64,000 nucleotides of DNA from Notamacropus eugenii. Lineage: Eukaryota > Chordata > Mammalia > Diprotodontia > Macropodidae. Position numbers and translations under genes: made by a program. Location of the stretch: NCBI RefSeq assembly GCF_028372415.1, contig NC_092875.1, forward strand, positions 57,090,919 through 57,154,918, given 5' to 3'. Below, one piece after another: positions 1 to 63,215 of the stretch (positions within the stretch are counted from its first letter, which is position 1; each line of letters begins with the position of its first letter). Below the pieces are notes generated by a model, which worked only from the letters and a program-made list of their open reading frames with translations, did not search any database and was not told where the DNA came from.

Positions 1-118
1 CCAGATATAAACAGGTTTCTGCCTCAAAGAGCAAGGTAGAGGCACTGAAGAGAGCCCCTGCCCCTGATCCCAAACTGTCCTTAAGCTGAGGCCCCAGACA
101 GAAGGAAAAAGGCACAGC

Positions 119-491
119 AGGGCAGGGAATGGGAGATTTATTTCTGTGCAAACATCACAGCCACAGTGGTCCCATTCTTTCCACAGGGTATCTTTTCTCT
201 GTAGCAGTGAGAAAAGAGCTTCCAGAATTTAATTGGGGCTCAACTAGGGCCAGCCAGGAATTAAGGGACAGAGAGGAAAGGTCAATGTAAATATTGGGGA
301 TGGGATGATTAGGTTAGGCATCTCTGGGGAAATGTGAAAAGGAGTATAAATCATAGGAATTAAGAGAAGGAGGATGCTTCCACATTCCAGTCAAAAACTG
401 GCTTGTTTCAAGTATTGCTCCATTTCTTCCCTCGTCCTGAGTGGGCCTTGATGGGAGCAGAAAACCAGAATGTTCATATCTGAAGGATGAG
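119..491 (-). other. EPHX3: EPHX3 3' UTR
   Basis: Follows the stop codon and ends with an AATAAA on the minus strand at 137-142, so cleavage is expected near 115-125. Nothing else is recognised in it. The first 118 bases of the window are downstream flank without a visible feature. Confidence 0.75.
137..142 (-). terminator. EPHX3 polyadenylation signal AATAAA
   Basis: The plus strand reads tttatt, a canonical AATAAA on the coding strand about 350 bases after the EPHX3 stop. Confidence 0.75.
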
Positions 492-723
492 TCATGACTC
501 CACCTTGAACCTCTTTAAAAAGGCCCACATGTACTGGTGCATCTGCTCTGGTTGTGCCTGGGGGATCCAGTGGCCAGCATCAGGCAGGATGCAGGACACC
601 AGGCGGCCTGGCACAAAGTATCTGCTAATACTTTCCACAAGTCCACTCTCCAGGTATGGGTCTTTCTCCCCCCATAACAACAATGTTGGTGTTGTCAGCT
701 CCTGATGCTCTAGCGGAAAGTGA
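492..723 (-). CDS. EPHX3: EPHX3 terminal coding exon 7
   Basis: Encodes SHFPLEHQELTTPTLLLWGE through KRFKVES and the stop at 492-494. It contains the catalytic Asp (GEKDPYLE) and His (GHWIPQ). The codon split with exon 6 gives Ser where human has Arg (LFRNFPLE versus LFSHFPLE). Confidence 0.95.
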
Positions 724-3079
724 CTGTAAGGCAAAGGGATGTATGACATTCATTAGGGTCAATGGCTTCCTCAATCCCTTCTTGGTCCTAAATGTGGCTC
801 TGTCCCTTCTTCTACTCTTTCAAATTTCCCCCTCACTCCATTCTCTTTAAAATCATTCCATCATTCTTCCTACAATCAATCTCTCCTTTTTCTAGTTGCC
901 CCTACTCCTCAAAGACATCACCTGAAAAGATGGCGGTAGTAGTTGAGGGGACCAACGAGGCCATGGTTCTGGGTGAAGCTGAACAGGAAGGCTTCTAGCT
1001 CATCATTTGTAAGGCCATGGATTCCAGTCATAGGATGGGTGAAGGTGCTCTTCAGGATCTGCACACATGCATCCCTCTTCATTACAAATACCCTCCAGAC
1101 ACCTCTGAGAATCAGTCTTCCCATCTCAGTACATCCTCTCTCTCCCCACTTCCACAACATCATTACTCTCCCTCTCCCACAACTCCCCACTAGCTTTTGC
1201 CCCCTTCCACTAATCAGAAAGAGATGGGACCTGAAAGTCAGAGGCAGAAAGCAGCTTCTCAGGCAACCAGGATAGCTGAAACAGGAACACATAACTGGAG
1301 CGAAAAAGCTGGCTGGGATGGTGCAGGGCATACTCTGGGAAGGGGAAAAAGAAAAAGTAAGGGAACCACCCATATCAAAGCCCTTGTAGGGGGTAACATC
1401 CCAGTCTCAGAACTCAGTACCCCTTCCCTACCTGTTAAGACTGGCCAATCCACCATTCCTCTAAATGACCTCCCATCTTAGCACCTACCTTGGTAAACAA
1501 ACATAGGGGGGGCGCTCACCACCACCATCCGCTCTACCAAACTCGGGTAGTAGACAGAGAAATTCCAGGCCAAGATTCCACCCCAGTCGTGAGCCACCAG
1601 GACACATTTGGAGTAACCTGTCAATGAGTGGTGTAGGGAATTGGGGTATGAGTAAGGTGGGGAAGGATAGATGTAAAATTAGGAGATGTAATAAAAATGG
1701 CACTAGAGTTGGGAAGGGTAAAGAAAAGCAATAACTTGGCACCTCCCTAACCATTAGTGAAAACTCTTACTTTAAGGACCCTGACAAGTAACAGACGCTC
1801 AGCCACTAATAATAAATCAACAACTCTATAACCCTCCATTACTACACCAAGCCAAGGTGGGAAAATCGACCATGTTGGAAGGATTAGAGAATAAACAAAG
1901 ACTCAGGCCTCCATACGAATCAAGTATCTAGACATCCTGGAGGAAAACTCTTAGATTAATTGTCAATAATTAATTGATTAACTTCTTAATTAATTAAAAA
2001 ACTCCATCAAGGGGCTGAAAATGGAGAGCTCCATTTAGGACTGAGACTATGGGCCTGGGCTAGGGCCATGTCACCTCCAGTATGTCAGCACAGCTGTGAC
2101 AGTGGGGAAGCAGAGCTGGGGAGAAGAAAGGCCAGTCTGTTCCTGTGCTCCCTCTCAGGCACCCACCCCCATGCTCTGCCTAGACTTTAGTACCTAGGGC
2201 CTCAATAGCATCTTTGATGTCTGTGGTCAGGGCATCGATGGTGTAGCAGTTCACGTGGGTAGGTGCATCTGAGCTCCCGTAGCCCCTCAAGTCCAGCGCT
2301 ACTACATGGAAATCATGGCAGAACTCCATAAGCTGGTGTCGCCAGGAAAACCTGTGGGGCCAGTAAGGGGATGGCCATGATGGCTGAGTCACCTCCCTCT
2401 CTACTCCTCCCCCACAACCATTCCGGTGGGACTGGCTCAACGAGAGCAGGACAGGTGGTTTCCATCGAGGATGCCATCTGTTCCTTGGGGCTACGTGGGC
2501 CGCAGACATGTAATGAGCACCGGGCGGGGGAGAGGGCGGCTGCTGCTCTGGGCCCTCTTGCTTCTCCCTACCTTGCCACCTACCAGATCTCAGGGAAGCC
2601 ATGGAGGAGAAGCATCAGCGGCCCTTGGCCCTTGGAGACGCAATGCAGCCGCAGGCCGGAGGTCTGGGAGGAAAGAGGCCGTTGTCAGGACCCGTCTCTC
2701 AGCTGGGTTGGCTGGCACAGTCTCTAAGGCGGCAGGGTTGCCCCCCCGTAATTTCTGAGGCCCCACTAGGCGTCACATGTCGGCCCCTGCTCCGGGCCTT
2801 CGGGCTCCCCCTCCGCCTCCCCGGGGTGGCGCTCACCTTGAGATGAAGGAAGTGGTGCTGCCCGAAGCAGGGGTCTTGAAGGCACGAAGGGGCCTGGCGT
2901 CGGGGCCGGCCGCAGCAGCCTCGCCCCGGGTGCAGCAGCACGTGGCCCAGGGCCTTCCCCAAATACGCGAGGGCAGTCAGGCACGCGCCCCAGTACACCA
3001 GAGTCCACATGAAGAAGCGGACCAGCTTCAGCGTGGCCCGGGAGGGCGCCAGCAGCACCGACACCAGGAAGTCGGGCAT
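492..3079 (-). CDS. EPHX3: EPHX3, epoxide hydrolase 3 (complete, 7 coding exons)
   Basis: Alpha/beta-hydrolase that hydrates fatty-acid epoxides to diols; the human enzyme is anchored in the endoplasmic reticulum and acts in linoleate epoxide metabolism and skin barrier formation (family knowledge). Seven exons (2837-3079, 2584-2663, 2194-2351, 1489-1617, 1231-1334, 922-1058, 492-723) join in frame to 360 residues, the human length. Residues about 20-45 form a hydrophobic N-terminal anchor. HGFPEIW (102-108) supplies the oxyanion hole. VAHDWGG carries the nucleophile Asp171; Tyr278/279 in LNYYRHLF are the lid tyrosines; Asp305 in GEKDPYLE and His335 in GHWIPQ complete the triad. All catalytic residues are present, so the gene looks functional. 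The start is the ATG at 3077-3079, matching the human MPE... N-terminus. BRD4 lies upstream in the same orientation. Compared with human the protein is two residues shorter before HGFP and slightly longer at the C-terminus. Confidence 0.96.
922..1058 (-). CDS. EPHX3: EPHX3 coding exon 6 (lid tyrosines)
   Basis: 137 bp encoding ILKSTFTHPMTGIHGLTNDE through LVGPLNYYRHLF. The paired Tyr residues polarise the epoxide in this family. Acceptor GTGTGCAG, donor GTGATG. Confidence 0.95.
1231..1334 (-). CDS. EPHX3: EPHX3 coding exon 5 (cap domain)
   Basis: 104 bp encoding EYALHHPSQLFRSSYVFLFQ and LSWLPEKLLSASDFQ, part of the cap/lid domain. Acceptor TTCCCAG, donor GTCCCA, which is a weak donor for this gene. 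Confidence 0.94.
1489..1617 (-). CDS. EPHX3: EPHX3 coding exon 4 (nucleophile elbow)
   Basis: 129 bp encoding GYSKCVLVAHDWGGILAWNF through VVVSAPPMFVYQ. The Asp of HDWGG is the catalytic nucleophile. Acceptor TTGACAG, donor GTAGGT. Confidence 0.95.
1618..2193 (-). other. EPHX3 intron 3
   Basis: The largest EPHX3 intron. It holds an AT-rich patch near 1955-2000 with repeated TTAATTAATT and no recognised repeat or RNA gene. The remaining EPHX3 introns are about 150-200 bases and featureless. Confidence 0.5.
2194..2351 (-). CDS. EPHX3: EPHX3 coding exon 3
   Basis: 158 bp encoding FSWRHQLMEFCHDFHVVALD and DLRGYGSSDAPTHVNCYTID. Acceptor CCCACAG, donor GTACTA. DLRGYGSSD is the conserved loop between beta 4 and helix B in epoxide hydrolases. 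Confidence 0.95.
2584..2663 (-). CDS. EPHX3: EPHX3 coding exon 2 (HGFP motif)
   Basis: 80 bp from TSGLRLHCVSKG to HGFPEIW, acceptor CTCCCAG and donor GTAGGT. It carries the oxyanion-hole motif of epoxide hydrolases and splits the Trp codon with exon 3. Confidence 0.94.
2837..3079 (-). CDS. EPHX3: EPHX3 coding exon 1 (N-terminal anchor)
   Basis: Encodes 81 residues from MPDFLVSVLLAPSR to HFLHLK, phase 0 at the donor (GTGAGC). It holds the hydrophobic membrane anchor FFMWTLVYWGACLTALAYLG followed by a Cys/Arg-rich stretch. High GC with many CpGs. Confidence 0.95.
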
Positions 3080-3177
3080 GGCCGCCCCGCCGGGGTCCGC
3101 GGGCTTTGTCTCCCCGGGGAACGGTGTTCGGCTGGGCTCCGGGCCGGGGCAGGGCTAGGCGCCGGAGGCCCGGAAGC

Positions 3178-3201
3178 GCTGCTCAGCTGCTCAGCTGCTC
3201 A
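3178..3201. repeat. Three tandem copies of an 8-bp unit GCTGCTCA
   Basis: Three perfect consecutive copies just upstream of EPHX3 exon 1, in the presumed 5' UTR or core promoter. Confidence 0.8.
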
Positions 3202-3869
3202 GCCTCTGGAGGCTCCAGCGCGTTAGCGGGGCTGGGTGCTCTGCCTCGGGCCGCAGGAGCAAGCCAGGGAGTAAGCGCGGCTGGGCGGCTCGTTCCACAG
3301 CCCCGCCTTCCCAGGCCTTTCGTGAAGGCGGGGCAGTCACACTAGTCCTCGCTTAGGCTCCCAAGCTTTTGCTCCCTCCAGATTCCCAGTCCCGCCCTTC
3401 GCCTCCCTTCTTGGCTCTGATTGGGTAGTGGAGGCCTGAAAGGTCACATCAAAGGAATGAAAATGGCTTGGGATCGGCTCCAGCAGCCAATCAAACGCCC
3501 GCGATCATCGCGGAAGGCGGAGTCTCGGGAAATGCCAGAGTCCAGCGGGAAGCTGCCGGGTGGCCACGCCAGGGGCGCCCCCGCGCAGTGCCAAACGTCC
3601 CGGGCCAAGTCCCCCTCCTCCCCTTCTCATCTCCCTAGGGGCGATGGCTTTCTTGGGGGGGGAGGTGTTGGGGGAAGGGCTGGCCTCGCAGTGGGCAAGA
3701 TGGCAAAGCAATCCCTACAAATTTGGTTTAAAAACAAAGGGAAGCGACCGCCCTCACAGCCAGAGCCCCGGCGGCGTCCTCCTCCCTCCTGGTTTTCGGC
3801 TCCTCCACCATCTTCCATGAACCCCTCAAACACGGTTCTCTTCATCCCCCCAAAAAAGCCGCCTCAAGG

Positions 3870-4080
3870 GTCACTTGATATTCAGTACAAATGTTTATTT
3901 TGCAATGAGAACTGCACAAAAAACCTTTAGTATATAAGTGAAAATTCTATTAATTCCCTTCTACAAACGTCTAAAGAGTTTAATACAAGCCTCCAATTCA
4001 CTGACATAATTATTGGCCAAGCGATCCATCCGTGCATCGAGTACAGTGGGAGGTTGTACCCGGCTCTCTCTCATCCTCCT
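3870..4080 (-). other. Unidentified terminal-exon-like sequence between BRD4 and EPHX3
   Basis: Read on the minus strand, an acceptor (cacgtacag) is followed by an open frame encoding RRMRESRVQPPTVLDARMDR and LANNYVSELEACIKLFRRL, a TAG stop at 3961-3963, and AATAAA at about 3889-3894. The frame also has its own ATG after an upstream in-frame TGA, giving a 37-residue ORF. The composition looks like real protein (amphipathic, charged helix), but I do not recognise the family. It could be the last exon of an unannotated gene, an alternative distal exon reached by read-through from BRD4, or chance. Possible partner: a 41-bp exon at 4273-4313. Confidence 0.35.
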
Positions 4081-4272
4081 GTACGTGACTCAGAAGGGGG
4101 AAGAACCAGAAGGACATCTGGGGGACTAAATCTCTAGAGGAAGGAAGAGAATCCATACTTTGGGCAGGGTAGGGTGAGGAGAAAAAATTTTAGTAATGGC
4201 TCCACCCTGATTGCAACCCAATTATAAGCACACAAGCGAGTCAAACGGAAAGCACTTCCTGGATAGCAATAC

Positions 4273-4313
4273 CTTTGGCAGAACATACAATCATTACTCC
4301 AGCACTGTCTGGC
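4273..4313 (-). other. Possible small exon upstream of the unidentified terminal exon
   Basis: Bounded on the minus strand by acceptor TTTCCTAG and donor GTATTG. In one frame it has no stop and leaves two bases that join in phase to the RRMRES frame at 4080. Only 41 bp, so chance splice-like signals are a real alternative. Confidence 0.2.
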
Positions 4314-4819
4314 CTAGGAAATGCTCCAACAAAACAGAAGAAAAAATGAGAGGAAAATAAGAGATAAAGAAAAAAATAAATCAAAGAGCAAAGATACAGG
4401 TCAGTTGAACATGGGAACCTAAATGCCTTCGAAATCATAACCCCTGGAGAGAGATGTGCACCCTGGGCTCAGGGATGATCATGGCCTGCTCCCTAGCTAG
4501 AAGCAATTATCCCCAGGCTTTCAGCCTGCACCATTTGGCAAATTGTGAATTCAAGAGAAAAGTTTAAAAGCAGGTTCATTTTTAATTTTGATTGTTAAAA
4601 AATAAAACAGGGAAGACTAAACATCACTACTACTAATACATTTGTTTCTTTGCATACATATAAATTATAATATTTGTATTTTACATCCTGGGGCCACTCT
4701 CAGTTGGGATTCCCAGCTGGGTGTGCATGTGTATGTGTGTGCAAGCTCCTAAATCAGTGGGGGGCAGGGATGTGGTGGCTTTTATATACAATCTGGAGAA
4801 GGGAGATGAAGATCCAGTG

Positions 4820-4821
4820 TG

Positions 4822-4856
<35 letters not shown>

Positions 4857-4880
4857 TGTCTGTCTGTCTGTGTGTCTGTC
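4820..4880. repeat. (TG)n / (TGTC)n microsatellite
   Basis: About 15 TG dinucleotides followed by TGTC units, in the EPHX3-BRD4 intergenic stretch. The rest of 4320-5680 holds no feature I can name. Confidence 0.9.
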
Positions 4881-5700
4881 TCAGTCTTTCAGGTTATGTA
4901 CATTTAAGAGTACCTGGTAAACCCTGAGCTTAAAATTAAAGGAAGGGGGTAGGGGTTGAGGAAAAGGGAGGGAGAAATGTCCAAAGTGCTTTCACAAAAG
5001 GGGGCAGGAGAGAGAGAGACGGAATACTGTGTGAAGGTCAGGCCTCCATGGTGCTAAGAAAAGGAAGCGGAGTATAGGGCTCCATGGGGCTTGGGGGAAC
5101 GAAGAACCCTCCTCCCTACAGCTTTGTCTGGGGACAGCAGAGCCTTTGTTTCTACTTGCTTTGAGGTCCAGAGCCAAGCTGACCTGCAGCTAATCCTCTG
5201 GCTAATACCTTGTGACTTGAGCACCCTCTAACAGTCTAGGGAGTCACACTGCCTCATGCAGTGGGGGAAGAAAGCTCCTCCCCACACTATCCCAGAAATG
5301 TCAACTTCAAAAGGAGAGCAACTTTTTTGCCTAGTGTCCCACTTGTTCCTGCTGCTTCAGCTGGATCTGAGAGCCATGGCCACCCAGATGAACTCTATGT
5401 TTAAGTGGGCTTTGGGTGCTTTGACCCTTTTGCCTCATTCCAGATCACTTCTGCCTGGACTTCCGATACAGTGTTGACTACCTGGGAGTCAGTGGTTTGG
5501 GAGGCTGTCCCAGCATTCAAGGAAAGCAGGACTGGTGGAAGGTTGGAGACATCGGTTGGAGAAGCAAGGACCTGGCTGACTGAAGTGTTTCTCTCACCTG
5601 CATGGCCATTACCCTAGTGTTCCAGGCCCAGGTCTATCACAAGGAGAGAATTCAAAAGAAATATCAGTAAGACGTCAGCTTTTAAAAAAAAAGAGATGCG

Positions 5701-5706
5701 TTTATT
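5701..5706 (-). terminator. BRD4 polyadenylation signal AATAAA
   Basis: The plus strand reads tttatt, which is AATAAA on the coding strand, followed within 20 bases by a U-rich stretch. It is the only canonical hexamer found in the presumed 3' UTR. Confidence 0.65.
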
Positions 5707-6030
5707 CCATGATCAGTACAGACCAAATGCATATTCACCGTATTAAAGTCAAACCAGTTAATTACTCCAGAGTTTGGCCAACACTGAGGCACCAGTATTG
5801 TACTGTATAGTGGGTACTCATGGCACGTAACCTTGTGAACAGTTCAAATTATAAAATTAAAAAAAGAAAGAAGAAAGAGAAAAACACGCTGGGTCATGGG
5901 TGGGGAGTAAGGGTAGGGGCGGGACCACTGATGGTGGAGGGGGGTGCCCACCATCTCTGCTGTGCCACGCAGCCCAGCCCTGGGTCCACTCCCTTCCTGG
6001 TATAAAACAACTTGAAACAGATATGACATT

Positions 6031-6208
6031 TAAAAAAAAAACAAAAACAAAAACACACACCAAAAAAAAAAATTTAAAAAAAAAAAGAGATGCAGCTTTC
6101 TGGTTTTACAATTAAAAATATAGACTAATAAAGTTTGAAATCGAGTAAAATATAAGCAGTTTTTTTGTGTTTTGTATTTTGTTTGTTTTTTTGTGTTTGT
6201 TTTTTTTA
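6031..6208 (-). repeat. A-rich / U-rich inverted pair in the BRD4 3' UTR
   Basis: Plus-strand 6031-6086 is nearly all A with a few C; 6160-6208 is nearly all T with G at matching spacing. In the transcript these form an A-rich arm and a U-rich arm separated by roughly 75 nt. Confidence 0.6.
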
Positions 6209-7184
6209 CACCAAGTTTGGTGGAGTCACCAACAAACCTCAAACAAATATATGCCAACTCTATTCACTATACAATACAGCCACGGTCACACACTACCCAC
6301 AGTGCGGCGCCCCCTCCCCCCACCCCCACTGCCACCACTCACAGGAGAGACGATAACACCCATTCCAAGTTAAGCAGTGCCTTTGTGTCTGAAGGAAAAT
6401 TAAAAAATAAAACTTAAAAAGAACAGAAAGGAAGGAAGGCAGAAAGAAAAAAAAAGGCGGAAAGGAACTGACTTTGGTTGGTAGTCTCGCTCCCAGGCGA
6501 GGCCTCCACACACGCGTGCTACGACGACCACCTCACTCCAAATGGCCATGGACACTCACACACCTCCACTGGACTATTCCCTTTTTCACAAGCGAACACT
6601 TACAGAGAACGGCTCTCAGTTAAAGGCTCGAAGGGGATGAGGGCAGGGTGGGATTCTGTTCAAGGCAAAGCCAGCGACTAGGGACTTCAGGCAGCTGGGG
6701 GCTGGTCCCAACTGTCATTCTCCCTCCTCACCCCACCCCCCCAATCCCAACAACATGGGTGGGCTCCTGCTCTCCATGGGCTACCCTGCAACCCCTGGTC
6801 TTACAGTGTGGGGTAGATAGTGATAGGTGATATCAGGGAGGGAGACAGGGCCTCTGATAGGGCTCCTCTCATGGTTAAAAAACTGGTAAAGAACGTGACA
6901 TCCTGGATATACTGTGAATACGTCTGGCATAGAGGAGGACCTCATTTATGCCTAAGAAACCACCTGGTCCAGCGCTTGCTTGAGGTTGGGTCTGACTTCA
7001 GTGTGTGCAGGGGGTGGGGAAGTCCAACGGTAAGGCAGACTCTGCTGATCCTTGGCTGACAGACCCACGACGGGTGGAACATGCACAAGGGCTGGGCCCA
7101 AGGGACACCCCCTCCCAGCCGCCAGTAACACTAGGCAGAGTCAGTTTTGCCAGAAAATCAGAGTCAGAAGAAACCCAGGCGCTA

Positions 7185-60398
<53,214 letters not shown>

Positions 60399-60959
60399 TT
60401 AATGGGTTGAGTTTACAGACTCAAGAGCAACAAACTACGAGTACAAATAGCTAGCTACGGTTAGCCCTGCTCTTATCACAAGTACCCACAGAAGAACAAG
60501 AAAACTTATGAAATCCTTTTTTAAAATGAAAGGCAAGGCTGAAGACCTGGACAAGAGTAGAATAGATAACAATCACCTGGGAATAGTTTTTTGAAATTCC
60601 TCACACCAAAACAAGGATATTAAATAAGAAATGGCTGTAGCCCACAGGCAATCTTTTCTTGTGCTTAATTTTTGTCTTGTATTTCATTCTGGCCTCACTT
60701 AAACAAAATGTGCTAATATGCTCTCCTGATATACATGAGGTTACTTACCAGCACTGTATTTGTTTATACCCATCTGTATCAATTAATGAAAACTAAGGAG
60801 GATACACTGAACATAACACACAGCAAACTGAATTTTTTCTTTCCTGACAACATGTTCCTATATATCCTGGAACTGCCTCAATTCTTTAAACGTTGGCCCC
60901 TATTTCCCACATAGGTGTCCCTGGGTAATGGAAACAAGGAAGAACTGTCAAAAATGTGT

Positions 60960-61205
60960 GGTAGGAGCTAGTGGGGTATATTGAAAAAGAGCACCAGACC
61001 GGGTCAGAACACCTGTGGTTCTAGTTCTAGCTCTGGGGGTAGATCAATGAGGGATCTTGGTTGACACTCCCAGAGTCTCAATGTATTCCTTAGTAAAATG
61101 AATCAACAAGCATTTGCCAAGAACTGTGCTAGAAATACAAAGACAAAAATCAAACAGTCCCTCCCCTGAAAGAACTTACATTCACTCAGGGGAGAGAATA
61201 TATAC
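60960..61205. mobile_element. MIR (+) next to L2 3' end (-)
   Basis: 60960-61105 matches MIR (gagcaccagaccgggtcaga, ggttctagttctagctctgg). 61110-61205 matches a reversed L2 tail (caacaagcatttgccaagaa, ctgtgctagaaatacaaaga). Confidence 0.6.
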
Positions 61206-61559
61206 ATATCTAAGTATACACAAAACTACTGAATAGCAGACACACAGTCATCATCAGGTACATACTTAACAGTCCCTCATCATTTAGTAGCATCTGCTAT
61301 ACCATATATACCACTGGGAATGCAGGGTCCAGTGCTGACATTTTACAATAATGATAACAATGGATTATATTATAAAGCAGCAGATTTGAGCTTAATATAA
61401 GGAAGCTAGTAGTTAGCAGTTCCCATATCTACAAAGTCTTCATTTAAAAAAAAAAAAATCAACTTATAGTAGTAATTTTATACCCCCACCCCCCACAATA
61501 TACTATAATGACCACACAAGATAATATATAAAATATTCTATCAGAAGAGTTCTCTTCCT

Positions 61560-62990
61560 TTAGAGAGATGGTTATATTTTATTACTGGTTCTCAATGAAC
61601 AATAATGATTTTTACAAGTATTCATCATTCAGCGTCCTTTACAGGAATTTTTATTTACACTGTTGCAGCAACTGTGTACACATACATTATTTTTGTTCAT
61701 TCTGCTTATTTTACTTTCATCATTTAACTTCCTGAATTTTATGAATTCCACTGCACAATAATATTGTATTATAGCAATGTAACATAGTTTTTATGACTAT
61801 AATCAAAGAGCAATTACTTTATTTCATTTTCTGGATAATATTTAAGCAACACTGCTTTGAATATTTTGGTAAATGAACCTTTGTATCTTTGAACTCCTGG
61901 GGGTGTAAGTCCAGCAGTAGGACCACTGTGTCAAAGGGCACAGAAAATTTAGTAGCTCTTCTTATATAATTCAGCACCTATCAACAACAGGTGATACACT
62001 CCTCAGCTGCACCATCTTGTCTTTGCTTAGTTGCACCAACAGTGACAGGTCCTACTTTTTTTCTTGTCTTGTATGACAATCTGCATGGTGTGACATGAAA
62101 CTGGGAAGTTGTCTTAATTTGTGAGATGGAGTATAATTTCATGAAGACATTTAGAGTTTGCATTTGAAATCTCTTCATCCCCTTGCCCACATATCTACGG
62201 GAAATGGTTCATTTATATATGTCAAAAGTCCCTAACAATATAATTTTGATATCAGACTTTTATTATCAATATTTTCTTCATTCTATCACTTCTCATCTAA
62301 ATTTGACTTCACTGAAATGATGCATGCTAACACTTTATGCAATCAAAATAATTTTTAATAGTAAAATTTAAAATTCTTTAAAATCAATTTAAAATCACTA
62401 TAATAAGATGCTGATTTAAATCTAATTTCTGCCAAAGGGCTTTTCAAGTGTTCCCAGCAGTTGTTTAAAAAAAATTTTTTTCTAGTAATCTGAAGTTTGT
62501 CAAATACTAGGCAACTGTTTTCAGTTTCTTGTTCAGTTAATTGTTTCTTGTTCATCTGGTCTATCCCACTGACCAATGTTCTGTTTTTATTTTTAAAATT
62601 AAAGCAGTATTAGTTTTGAAGACTAATTTACATTATAAAGTTTGAAGTCTGGAAATAATATGCCCTCTCCAATCTCATTCATATGTATTAAATTACTCTG
62701 TTACTCACATCTTTCCTTTATTCCTATAAAGTATTTTGTAGTTGGTTGTTTTTATATAAATCAAGTATATATCTTTGTATATTAACTACTGCATTTTTTA
62801 CTTCTTTTGAAGCTAATTTTCTTCTCAATTCTTTCCTAGTTTTTGCTTGTAATGTACAAAAATGTTAAAGAATTTTATGGACCAATAATTTTTTCTCTGG
62901 CAAACTTGCTGAAGCTATTTATCACTTCAGTTAGTGATTTTCTAGGGTTTTGTAAATACTCAACGAGCCATGGCCAAACAGAGACAACTG
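61560..62990 (-). mobile_element. L1 3' half, minus orientation
   Basis: Reads in reverse through L1 ORF2 end: gggggtgtaagtccagcagt, gttgcaccaacagtgacagg, atctggtctatcccactgac, gtttgaagtctggaaataat. Strongly decayed. The final 63000-64000 contains only a reversed MIR at 63085-63215. Confidence 0.75.
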
Positions 62991-63084
62991 TCTCCCCTTG
63001 GTTGCAGTTTATACCTTCAAATTTTGTGTCTTGACTTATAATGCTTTAACATTTTACAAAGTAATTTGCTCACAATGACTCCTT

Positions 63085-63215
63085 GAGTACAGGCAGTAAT
63101 CACCATTTGACACAAGGAATCTAGGATTAGGAGAAGTTAGTTATTAACAAGTGTTAGAAATGGAATTTGAACCCAACTGTCCTCCAGGTTCCAAGTCTAG
63201 TGCCCTATGTTGTCA
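63085..63215 (-). mobile_element. MIR SINE, minus orientation
   Basis: Reads ccatttgacacaaggaatct, gaaatggaatttgaacccaa and ccaagtctagtgccctatgt, the reversed MIR core. No BRD4 exon was seen from 60375 to 64000. Confidence 0.6.

Larger units (their letters stand above)
2760..3620 (-). promoter_or_regulatory. CpG-rich promoter region of EPHX3
   Basis: GC-rich with frequent CG dinucleotides, covering exon 1 and about 500 bases upstream. A CCAAT box lies on the minus strand at about 3419-3423 (plus strand gattgg) and one on the plus strand at about 3486 (agccaatcaa). No TATA box is evident. The transcription start is not determinable from sequence. Confidence 0.55.
5685..7184 (-). other. BRD4: BRD4 long-isoform 3' UTR
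   Basis: Runs from the TGA at 7185-7187 to an AATAAA at 5701-5706, about 1.5 kb. On the mRNA it contains an A-rich tract (6208-6160), then about 75 nt later a U-rich tract (6086-6031) able to pair with it. The end position is inferred from the polyadenylation signal. Confidence 0.65.

Noticed and set aside
3421-3930. 169-codon plus-strand open frame with LQIWFKNKGKRPP, resembling a homeodomain third helix
   Set aside because: GC-rich promoter DNA often lacks stops; no helix 1 or 2 of a homeodomain precedes it and the rest is low-complexity. It also overlaps the minus-strand exon-like sequence.
4820-4880. Cys/Val-rich open frames across the (TG)n tract
   Set aside because: Artefact of a dinucleotide repeat read as alternating Cys/Val codons.
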